Assembly (NCBI GenBank): GCA_003254905.1
Contig: QANU01021226.1
Span: 1-64,000, forward strand
Direction: 5' to 3'
Origin: Nissolia schottii
Taxonomy: Eukaryota > Streptophyta > Magnoliopsida > Fabales > Fabaceae
DNA: 64,000 nt
Shown: piece after piece, positions 35,867-46,649 of the stretch
How the letters are laid out: each line of letters starts with the position of its first letter
Position numbering within the stretch: position 1 is the first letter of the stretch
Made by a program: the position numbers and the translations under genes
The notes under the pieces: model-generated
What the model was told of the DNA's origin: nothing
Database searches by the model: none
What the model saw: the letters and a program-made list of their open reading frames with translations, nothing else

Positions 35867-38520
35867 ATGAACTATAGTGAGACAAAGGCTCTGGTGAAGC
35901 GGAAAGGCAGAGAAATTGATGAAACATTGACATTTTCACACTCCAACAACGGAAAGAAGGAGAAGAACGACACGTCGTCGATGCAGAACGTCAGGAATGG
36001 AGGAAAACGGTACCAGCTGCTAAGTTTTTGGGAGCTGCCGGAGTACATGAAGGACAATGAATACATACTGCGTTATTACAGAGCGGATTGGCCTCTCAAA
36101 CAGGCTCTCTTCAGCATCTTTCGTTGGCATAATGAGACTTTAAATGTTTGGACGTATGTCACAATTGTTTATATTTGTTTTTTTTTTTTTAATTTTATTT
36201 TATGCTAAGATTAATAATTTAATTTCCATTTTCTTTGTTTTGTTGTGACTAAGTTTTTTTGTTTGTTTGGTTGTGGATTTTAGGCATTTGATTGGGTTTT
36301 TTCTGTTTCTCGGATTGACACTGGCGAATTTGATGAAGCCTCGTGTGGTGGATCTCTTAGGCCTATTTACCAGGTTTTGTTTCTAATTTTGTGCGTGTTT
36401 GTGAGATTGAGTGAACCAATTTTTAATCATTTATTTCCTCATGTCACATACACATAGTATAATAACTAGAAATTAGAATAAATAGATACTGGAATCTAGA
36501 ATCTACTTGCCTTTTGTCAATTGAGATTTTCAATTATGAGAAATCTGAGAACCGGACAACAATGTGGAACATAGCACATTGTTATGTAACATGTTTGGTT
36601 TTCATGGGAAAATGCCTAAAATTGATTTTGGTATTTTACTAGAGGTGAAATTTATCACTTCTAGAATCCAAAAATCAATTCTAAAATTTTTCAACTTAAA
36701 AAACCAATCATACTATTAGTCTCTCTTCAACATATTCAGTCTTTTCTTTCTAAATTTATTTATTTAACTCATAATAACTTTCATGGAAGCCTACCTTTAA
36801 CTGTTTGTTAGGTATCCCGTGTGGCCGTATCCAGTACTAATACTTAATGGATACATATGGATGTGTCGCTAAGTTATGTCTCTTGTTTCTTTTCAAATTT
36901 TGAAACCAAATACTATGGCGCTTTTTTATCAAGGCATTACTATATTAATATGTAAGTTTATATCACTAAGATACAAGTTAATCTACTTAACACACTACGT
37001 TTTGCTAATATGTTCTTCAAGTTTTTGTTATTAAGTTTGATTGAAAACTTAACTTTCAAACACTAGTAGAATTAACTTCAAAACTTATTTTAATGAGGAT
37101 TGGGGTTAAATTGAAGAGAAATTCTTTCCTCCTCCCTCCTCCTTCTTGTTGCTAAGGAACAATTTTCTTCCTTCACAGAACTTCATCGCCCATCCACTTT
37201 TAAGGGTCCCACCACTTTTATAACTCCCAAAATCATCACCTCAATGGTGTAAAATCAGGATCGCACAAGGATTTATTTATATGGAAGGCCACGACCCATT
37301 CAATTAACTTACCAAAGTTTCTATACAACTTGTACTGAACAATTGAACAGCAAATTGCTTTGTCCAAGTTCCATTCTGTGACTTAGCATCTACCTTCTAA
37401 CTTTTTCTGTGCTTCAATATTAGCCACTGTGGACAAGTATTTATATTTGGTGAACTGCCTAGCTAATAACAATGTGTAGCTTTTACCACAATTGTCAACT
37501 AAATTTGCATTATCATGACATCATCTTTGTAGGTCTTTTTCTTCAAGCGCAGACAAAAATGTTTCCCATAACTTCAAAGATCTATTTTTGGTAAGTGAAC
37601 TCACCTCGTTTACTTAATAACAATGTTACATAGCCATAATCACTATTTTTTACCAAATACACTGTGATGGCCAAATTAAATATAATAGTACGACCCACTT
37701 ATTCATCCAGAGATCAATAGTCATCTAGCGTCATTATGTCACATAATTTATGGCAAAAAGTCAATTTCTTTTTATATAATCACCTAAACTAGCATATAGT
37801 TATTATTTCTATGACTAACATTGTAAGAATTTGCAGGGGACAACATTACTCTTTGATTTAAAGCATCAAGTACCTCTGAAAATGGAGCTTCAATCCCTAG
37901 AGCTACCCACAGCAAGGTGGCCATTCTTCGTGTTCTTATGTGGCTCGATGTTCTGCCTCCTCTCCAGCAGCATCTGCCACCTCTTCTCCTGCCACTCCCA
38001 TGCCTTAAACCTCTTCCTTCTAAGAATAGACTATGTTGGCATCACCGTCATGATCATCACCTCATTCTTCCCTCAAATCTACTATGTCTTCTTGTGTGAG
38101 CCTCACTGGCAGCTCCTCTACCTCGCGGGGATCACCGCCATGGGGCTATTCACCATCGCGACGCTCCTCTCCCCTGCGCTCTCCACGAGCAAATACCGAG
38201 CATTCAGGGCAATGCTGTTCTGCTCCATGGGGCTATTCGGCATTGTGCCTGCAATCCATGCCTGCATTGTGAATTGGGGAAATCCACAGCGCAATGTCAC
38301 GTTAGCATATGAGATTGCAATGGCCTTGGCTTACTTGACAGGTACTTTGTTCTATGTGACTAGGGTGCCGGAGAGGTGGAAGCCCGGGTGGTTTGACCTA
38401 GCCGGACACAGTCACCAGATATTCCATGCCCTGGTGGTGGTTGGGGCATTGGCGCATTACGCCGCCACGCTCAAGATGCTGGATTGGCGTGACAATTTTG
38501 GGTGTGGCAATGCTCAATAA
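35867..38520 (+). CDS. HHP4: Heptahelical transmembrane protein, PAQR family, HHP4/5-like
   Basis: A plant relative of adiponectin and membrane progestin receptors; Arabidopsis HHP proteins are linked to sterol, sugar and ABA responses. Exons: 35867-36153, 36284-36373, 37533-37590, 37837-38520; GT-AG introns, frame kept, 372 aa. The small third exon (58 bp) is needed to keep the frame and encodes SFSSSADKNVSHNFKDLFL. The cytosolic N-terminus carries FWELPEYMKDNEYILRYYR and HNETLNVWTH, both typical of the family. About seven membrane spans follow from residue 97. The family's putative metal-binding residues are present: Ser189/190 with His193 (SSSICHLF), Asp210 (RIDYVG), and His338/His342 (GHSHQIFH). 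The ATG at 35867 is the first in frame. HHP4 rather than HHP5 is only a best guess. The second intron (1.16 kb) contains nothing recognisable. Confidence 0.93.
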
Positions 38521-38890
38521 TGATTGGGGCATTTTCACAAACTGTTGGGGTGCATAAGATTGGTATTTTTTCAGAAAAGTGTTATCTTCTCGGCTGAGAG
38601 GAATATTGTAATTGAAACAAAGCTTCCTCTGCATAGATAAGTAGCATTGTTATCATCGCCATTGTTGGATTTCAAGCAAAACTGTGAGATAATTTAGAAG
38701 TCCAAAAGATGCTATGATTTTTAGAAGTTGTTGGTCCAACTATTACTATTACTTGTCTTCTATTTCTAAGCTTGAGTGTCATAATGTAATACCTCTTTTT
38801 TTTTTTTTGGGGATTTGTTAGTCTCTGTATGATTGTACCTAGAATTTATTTATATACTTGAATTGTTTACCTTTTTTTACCTTTTTTTTT
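38521..38890. other. Downstream region of the HHP gene
   Basis: Presumed 3' UTR and end of the HHP gene. Several T-rich stretches and a TGTAAT word near 38784 could serve 3'-end formation, but no clear AATAAA is present. Confidence 0.4.
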
Positions 38891-39143
38891 AAAGAATAAC
38901 CATCAAATAAGTTTATGAAGTTTGCAGTATCAATCAGATTTGTCACTATAGTTTCAAATCGATCAAATTAATCTTTATAGTTGACAAATGTCAATCAAAT
39001 TAGTCCTTTTGTATTTCTGCTCCAATGACTAATTTGATTGACATTTGCCAACTACAGAGACGAATTTAATATATTTAAAACTATACGGACAAATTTACTT
39101 AATATTGCAAACTTTAGGGGACAGATTTGTTGTTTTATTCTTT
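38891..39143. mobile_element. Hairpin MITE downstream of HHP (about 250 bp)
   Basis: The first about 110 bp and the last about 110 bp are reverse complements with few mismatches: AAAGAATAAC at the left matches GTTTTATTCTTT at the right, and AAATTAGTCCTT near the centre matches ACTAATTTGATTGACATTTG. The transcript would form one long hairpin. No gene. Confidence 0.7.
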
Positions 39144-40630
39144 TTGTTTTTTGGATGGTTGTTAAGATGACTATTTTGTTGTTCTATGAAACTACCCATG
39201 TTAAAAGTGACAATGATGGATTTAGATCTTTTAAAATAACATCATTTAGTGAATGATCTCATATTTAGATCAATAAAGTGAAAAAGAATCTCACTTTTAA
39301 ATCAATAAAATAAAAAATGCGACTCATTTTTACTTTATTAATTTAATGATAAAGTGAAAAATATCACTTTAAAGGATCTAGTTAATTAATAATAAGTGTT
39401 CAGAAGTTTAAAAGATAAATGAAATAACATAAGATCATTCTCATCTAAGGTTGTTAAAATTGAGATCTTACGTAAAATTAGACAAGTAAAATAAAAATGT
39501 AAAACATAAAATTAAATCATAAGATCATTCAATTTAATTGATAATAGTTAGATGAACCGAATTTTTCAAAATTGTTATATTAATATTTTAAGATTTAGAT
39601 GGAGACTTTTAAATGTTTGTTCTCAACTCCTCAAGAAGGAATCATTGTTTGAGCGCATGACATTGGGCCGTAGGCCGCTTAAGGCATTAGGACCAGTAGG
39701 CCCAAGGAAGCCCAAATAATTCAACCTATCAAATTTAACTGGACTATTATCCGTAGGCCCGGCCCAATAATTGAATTTGATCGAGGTCGAGGTTTGGATT
39801 GTGTTGTGAACCACGTTTCAATTTGTTAAAGCCAGCTAGCTCAATAATCTGCCTACATAAAATTACATGAAAATCATCCTTTTTATAAAATTCAAGATCA
39901 TCAATAAAATTTCATTATTTTCCATAAGTACTAGTTTACTGTATTTTACGCTCTTCTAGGAGGTTGGACATTTCCAACCAGCTTGCATTCCAATCCACAC
40001 ATTAAGCTCCTCTGGCAAGAAGTTTGTGATCCAAGAGATTTCAACTCATTATATTCATCGCGCTTTTCCGTAAATTTATATATATATATATATATATATA
40101 TNTATGGATACGAACTTAGTGACTATTCTTTTCACCAACTTATAAGTACCTTTTAAGTATAGAGCAGCACAAACTTTTTTTGCCAAACAATAGGTAATTT
40201 CTGAGTACTTCTTGTAAGATCAATATCATGCATTTGACTATGAATTAATTACTACTGTAGTAGTAGCTTGTTGATCTCAAGTAACTGGAAATTAATTACT
40301 ACTATCCTGCTAAAAATTTCCTTATACCTGAAGCAAAGAAAATGTAATTATATCATATATCTAGACTTTGACTAAAAAATAAATGCTTTTTGTACCTGTA
40401 TCCATGTGCAAGGGGGTTGTGAATACGATGCCCCTATACTTTTCATGTACACACTACAAGTCTTATAAAAATTTTATTTTTTATTCTTTTGGGCTGTGAC
40501 ATGCCTTTAACTACAAACCAGTATACATTAGTAAAAGCTTTGTTAGAACCTTGGAAAAACGTACGCTTGCAACTTCCTATGCGCTCTCTCTCTCTCTCAC
40601 ATGATTTGAGATTAGTTACTCATTGAGCTT
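39144..40630. other. Intergenic DNA between HHP and the GT47 cluster
   Basis: At 39250-39380 short inverted AAAGTGAAAAA/TTTTTCACTTT words suggest another small hairpin element. At 40077-40101 lies an (AT)n run ending in a single undetermined base (N at 40102). No gene. Confidence 0.5.
40077..40101. repeat. (AT)n microsatellite next to an ambiguous base
   Basis: About 12 AT units; the next base is N, the only ambiguous base noticed in the window, so the true length here is uncertain. Confidence 0.85.
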
Positions 40631-40635
40631 GAACC

Positions 40636-40644
40636 TTATATAGC
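40636..40644 (+). promoter_or_regulatory. Candidate TATA box of GT47 gene 1
   Basis: TTATATAGC about 60 bp before the start codon at 40699. If used, transcription would begin near 40665-40670 and give a leader of only about 30 nt, which would also skip the out-of-frame ATG at 40649. Confidence 0.45.
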
Positions 40645-40698
40645 TACCATGGAATTCGATGAATTAGGCACTACTAAAATATTCACTATTGAACCTCC

Positions 40699-43600
40699 AT
40701 GGAGGCCTCTCGTTGCTCCACAACTTTTGTGCTACTTCCATTAATGTCTTTCCTTATTCTTACATTCATCCTCTTCACTCCCTTAAAAGGAAACAACAAT
40801 CTTTCCCTCTCTGTTTTCCCTAATTTCTCCCAATATTTCGCTACAAAAGAAAACGTCTCCAGGCAGATGCAAACCCATGGGTTTCTGGCTAACTCTCATG
40901 ACTATAGAAGCTTTGATGTTAAAGCAACAAATAGCATTAAGGTAAGCCAAAAATTAAGCTCCATTTTGGAGCCAACCTTCCTAAAATTTAATTTTTACAA
41001 AAATTCTTGACAGAAACATATATATGTTAGTTAAATTAAAATAATAAGACTCACTCATTCATTTAAATGTTATATATAAAATGACACGTAATTTTTTCAA
41101 CTCAAATCTGACAAAATCTTTTGGCATTGTCGAGTATTTTTCATCAATATAAAACCGATGAAACTTTTTTTTTTTTGGAACACTTTTTTTCTGACATTTG
41201 TAAATGCATGTAGAAGAAAATGAACAGCTTGGATATAGTTGAAGAAGGTTTGGCAGAAGCAAGAGCCTCAATTCGGGAAGCAATCCTTTCAAGGAATTAC
41301 AGTAATTCAAGGAAGCAAGGAAGCTTTGTTCCAAAAGGGTCCATTTACAGAAATCCACACGCTTTTCACCAGTTAAGCTCTAAATTAAAGTTTGTTAAGC
41401 AATTAACTTCATCTTCTTAGCTCATCGTAGCACATATTGCACGTCGTTTACTGGATTATAGTCATATACTTAATTATTATACGAAAAAAAAGTTTCAGGC
41501 GCTACAAATATATATATATATACACACACACCGATTTGTAGGGGTTATTTTTTTTTTTGTTTAGCAAGGTTTTTTAACCTCTACAAAATCTTTTGTTTCA
41601 GTTTACAAAACTCTCATCTTTAGGTGTGTCACAATTAAGTTTTTGGAAGTTTTTAACTCTCACCTAAGCAATCTCCGTTACCCTCTTTTTGTGACAATTT
41701 TTAACCATTTTACAACAATTTTTGACCTCCACAAATTTGTGGCACTTTTGTATTAGTGGAAGTTTTAAACCCCTCAATAAATGAAATTCGCATAGAATAA
41801 AAATTGCCACAATTAGCGCAAGGTTAAACATGTTACTTTTATTTTTTTTCATAAATCTAATTTTATTATTTATTGTAGTTTGTAAGGGTGTTTGAAAACA
41901 AATCCTCCTCAAACTGATATTTAATTGTTATTTTCCAAAGTAAATATTTATAGAATAATTAAAATTATATTTTAATTATAAAATACTACAAGTAAATAAT
42001 TTTTATTGAATTTTCAGTATAGTGAAAATCAAGTTCCATTAGAATAATGACATTAACAAACATCAAATTCAAATCCAAATCCAAATCCAAATCCATATCA
42101 AACTAAAGTAGTATAGTTTATAAAGGTAACTTAAACATTACAACTTTAAATCTATAATAACCTAAGGTCATTCTATACCAAATATACATAAAAATTACTA
42201 AATATTTCCCTTGTGATCGTGATCCTATATTCTTATCTTGCATCTAAGGGCGTAGTAGGCTTATTTGTTGAGCACTACGTACTACAAAATATGAAACATA
42301 AGTATTATAACAAGGAAATGAGACATAAAGGAAATTTTATGGTGCAAAGTGAGGGCTAATCTTATGTCATCACTCCTCTTGAAATGGCACCTATAAATGA
42401 GGAAGATGAGTCTAGTACACACAACATAGAATACCAAAAAGGGTTTAAGAAAGTTAAGACGCAAACATGACATAGAATACTAAGAAGGGTTTAAAGGGCT
42501 ATGTGATTTGCGGACTCTTCTCATATTTTTGGGAATATGACCATGGAAATGCAACATTTTCATGTTTGGTTCAATGTTTTTAAATTAAACACATTACCGG
42601 GTACTTGTTGGTCATTGATAACATGAGTGTCATCCATGACCTTATCAACCACATGGGATCTACATACCTAAGTACCGTTACCTATCAATGAAGCTATTAA
42701 AGAGAATGACAAAGAGAATAAATAAGATGACATGTAATGATATTCAACTTAGTGTAGATTTTAGTTACATAATTGTCCATATTGCTTCCATTAATTAATA
42801 ATGTACATTCACTATACTTCTTTCTTATTACTGAGCACAAGCAGGTCATGAGGAACTTGATTCATTTTAAAACTAAAAAAAGAAGAAGAAATTATTGACA
42901 AACTTATAGCACACACTACACACCAGAGAATGATTACACATTTCGGTTGAAGAAAAGATAAAGAAGAAGCAACTGTCACAGGAGAATCAACAAAAAGAAG
43001 ATTAATATAACTAGAATATAGTTGCAAACTGGCACTGATCACATCAAAGCCTAAAGAAAAGACCCTGTCAACATACATATGACTACTAAGAAGGGAATGT
43101 GAAGCCTTAGCGCCTGGAATGAGGATTATATATCTTACACCCAAATAGCGCATGGAAATCCTGTAAGACCGAAAATGCCTAAACAAACAAAAGTGACAAG
43201 AATTATCCTTCTATTATATCCCATAATTCTAATTACTGGACACTGGACAGACACTAGCTAGGGCAACGTTCATGTGATTAAATTTAACACCATATATACA
43301 TAAATGCACACATAATAAACTATTGATGATTTTCCATCAAGATATCAGCAAAACATAAATAATTTGAAGATTTAGAAATCTTACAAGTCACTGCCAAACT
43401 CCTCTTCATAAACAAAAATGAATGTTGAATACTGGCCCCATCGATCCCTTAGCCTCTGAACTAGGGCCACCACCATCGCCATTTTTGCTCCTCTGTTACG
43501 GGCAACAAATAACCCACACAAAAGAATGTGAGTAAACATATTACTTCTGTTCTGATTATAATTTCCTTCCTTTTGATGAGAGAAGTAGTGATTTGATCCA

Positions 43601-45687
43601 TCTAGAGCACAAGCAGAAACAGGTTAGAGATCAAAAACGTAACAAGAGCATTTTCGAAACCCTAGCTTGATGGATGCAACTACTATTAAAACTTGTGTGC
43701 TAATTCTAGATGAAGCAGAGTAAGTGTATGCTTCGAATGAAATTGAATTAAAATGACAGGAGCCACGTGGAGATGGTGAAGAGATTCAAGGTGTGGGTTT
43801 ACGAGGAAGGGGAGCAGCCACTGGTGCACGACGGGCCAGTGAACAACATATACGCAATCGAAGGCCAATTCATCGATGAAATGGACAGTAGCAGGAGCAC
43901 CTTCAAGGCAAGGCACCCTGGCGAGGCCCATGTTTTTTTCATTCCCTTGAGTGTTGCCAACGTTGTTCACTATGTCTACAAGCCCATCGTGTCCCAGAGT
44001 GATTACCTCCGTGACCGCCTCCAGAGGTTGGTGGAGGATTACATTGGTGTTGTGGCGGCTAAGTATTCGTACTGGAATAGAAGCAACGGTGCTGACCATT
44101 TTCTACTTTCTTGCCATGATTGGGTATCCCCTTCTTACTTACTTTTGCCCCGCTTCTTTTGCTAGTAATTCATTTTAACTTCTTGTTAATAATTTTTTTA
44201 AAATGTTATTTCTACACTTCAAAATAACCATCTCTCACCTACCTAATATTTGGTGACAATGTTTGTTTCTCTGCATGCTCATGAATGCATATGTTTAATA
44301 TTGTTCGTTTTCTATATTTTACAATATTTATCTTTTTATTACGGTAATGCTTGTTTTTCTTGTAAGATTTATTTTTCGGTTGGTGGTTATTGAATGACTA
44401 TTTTTGAAATGTACAAAATAGTCACCTAAACAAAAAATAAACCTTATAAAACACATAAATAAATATTATCAAAATAAAAAAAATAGCCAGCGTAGCACAC
44501 TGTTCGGCGATTTAATTAAATTAGTCAGGCCCATTTTTTTTTAATTAAATTAGTAGGAATACATTTAATTGCCGAATTTAATTCGCGGTGCTTTACTGTG
44601 ATCAATTAAAGTGTAGAACAAATGCTACATCTACTTGGTGAACTACTGAACATGTCAGAAAAAAAGTATTGTGGTATTTTTGTGATTGAACAAAAACATA
44701 CAGAACAAATGCTTTACTTGGGGATTCAAATTTCATAAGCTTGTGTTCACAAAAGAAACATTTATTTTATCATAACAAGCGGATGCAAACACTATGAGGT
44801 ATGTTAGATGTATTATTTTTATTCTTACTTTTTAATATCTTGTCGACTTATATTTTATTTATTATTGAACGAAATTTTAATAAGGCTCACACTAAGATTT
44901 TATATAATAGTATATGAGATGTGAGTCTACATAATGTTCTACAAAAATTGAATACAAATAACACGATTCTACAGCTATAAAATGGTTTTTTTAACTTACT
45001 TGATGATTCATTTAGGCACCAGAAATCTCCAACAACAATCCCAAGCTCTTCAAGAACTTGATCAGAGTCCTATGCAACGCCAACACCTCAGAAGGGTTCC
45101 AGCCCAATAGGGACGTGTCCATCCCCGAATTGAACCTCCCAGTGGGCCAACTGGGCCCACCAAATTTGGCCCACCACCCATCCAACCGATCCATACTAGC
45201 CTTCTTCGCCGGCGGGGCCCATGGAGACATCCGGAACCTCCTCTTGGCCCATTGGAAGGACAAGGACGCCCAAGTCCACGAGTACCTCCCAAAGGGCCAA
45301 AATTTCACCGTTTTAATGGGACGAAGCAAGTTCTGTCTATGTCCTAGTGGGTATGAAGTTGCTAGCCCTAGGATCGTGGAAGCAATTCATTCAGGGTGTG
45401 TGCCTGTGATAATTTCTAGGAATTATTCTTTGCCATTCAGGGATGTGCTAAATTGGGACCAATTCTCATTGGAGATTCCGGTGGAGAAAATATCGGAGAT
45501 TAAGAAAATATTGCAAAGTGTTACGGAAAATAGGTACATGAAATTGTACATGAATGTGAGGAGGGTCGGGAGGCATTTTGTGATGAATAGGCCAACTAAG
45601 CTCTTTGATGTGATGCACATGATACTTCACTCAATTTGGATCAGAAGGCTTAACTTCAAGCTGGTAGATTCACAACAAACTGAATAA
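40699..45687 (+). CDS. GT47 exostosin-family glycosyltransferase, gene 1
   Basis: Predicted type II Golgi glycosyltransferase of the plant GT47 exostosin group. Its subgroup (At5g25310, At3g07620, At5g03795 and others) includes the xylogalacturonan xylosyltransferase XGD1, so a cell-wall sugar transfer is likely, but donor and acceptor are unknown. Exons: 40699-40941, 41214-41371, 43760-44123, 45016-45687; GT-AG introns, 478 aa. One membrane anchor lies at residues about 10-29, then a stem region. Exon 2 encodes the conserved helix [13 protein letters not shown] and the FVPKG...YRNPHAFHQ motif. Exon 3 has [12 protein letters not shown] and [12 protein letters not shown]. Exon 4 has [12 protein letters not shown] and [14 protein letters not shown] (residues about 361-374) followed by GCVPVII, the putative nucleotide-sugar site. 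Intron 2 is 2.4 kb. It is closer to gene 2 than to gene 3 in exon 3. Confidence 0.93.
43381..43510 (-). pseudogene. Protein-like fragment of unknown origin in GT47-1 intron 2
   Basis: On the - strand one frame gives about 44 codons of protein-like sequence ([19 protein letters not shown], then [20 protein letters not shown]) ending in a stop at 43384-43382. Sequence beyond the stop reads like a 3' UTR. I do not recognise the family. It may be the last exon of a copied gene dropped into the intron. A longer minus-strand open frame further on (42812-43186) has no recognisable motif and may be untranslated sequence of the same insertion. Confidence 0.3.
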
Positions 45688-46649
45688 AGGGCTGTTTTTA
45701 CATACAATTTTTCTACTTTTAATGATCTTTTCCCCCTTTTGTTAACAAATCCTATTCTACATTTCTTGAGGTTTGATGTCAGCTATCTTCTCAGCTAAAG
45801 CATCATATAATTGTTATTGGGTGTGTTTGTAAATTAATTTTAGGAGGAAACCATTATTAAGTTCTCAAAATCTTTCCTTCATTTCATAAACTCGAATTCA
45901 CAAACACGTTCTAAATAACTATGTCTAGGAAATAGTGTAGACTCAATTGGAATGTTGATATTATAGGCTAAGCAAATGATTGATTAGGTTAATAATTATA
46001 AGTTAACCATGGTAAACAAGAATTCCAGTTCCTGTTTTGCTTTATCGGTAATTAAAATAAATATGAATTGAAACAAGTAAATTATTAAATTTGTCTTTAA
46101 GATTGACAAGATTAATTAAGTTCATTTTTAAATTATAAAAAATATCAAACTTATTATTAAAATTATTAATTAAATTAATTTTTTAGTGTTAGTTAAGTTA
46201 ATCTTTCTTGAAAACGTAAATTATCGATTTCATTTTAAGAACCAACTTGAACGAATTTATAAGTTTAGTTGCATGAAAACAATTCCAAGGGAAATTAACG
46301 GCGTCTTTAGTGAAATTGAGTAAATTCGTAATTCCAAAAGAAAACATAAAACAATTCAAAAGGAAAACCATGAGGGCGACCTCCTGACTCTGGAGTCTGC
46401 ACATGATCACATGAGAGCATCTACGTGGGTGGGCCATGGCTGATGCCACCATTGCTTGCTTGTTAATAAGTTAGTACAAACCCTTATGGAAAAATCACTG
46501 ATTTCATTTCCCTCTTGAGATAAGATCATTTTTTTTATTTATTTGAAGTGATGTCATCATCAATTATTAAACAATTAAGCATACTTTAACAGACGGTGGT
46601 TAGGCCGAGGCATTTGATCGAGAAAGCTACTCAAGTAGCGAGTGAAGCA
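45688..46649. other. Spacer between GT47 genes 1 and 2
   Basis: About 960 bp. It should hold the end of gene 1 and the promoter of gene 2. No clear TATA box was found. The stop codon of gene 1 lies inside an AATAAA word (45684-45689), which is too close to the coding end to serve as its poly(A) signal. Confidence 0.45.

Noticed and set aside
42812..43186. 124-codon minus-strand open frame in GT47-1 intron 2
   Set aside because: No family resemblance and AT-rich; more likely intronic or untranslated sequence.
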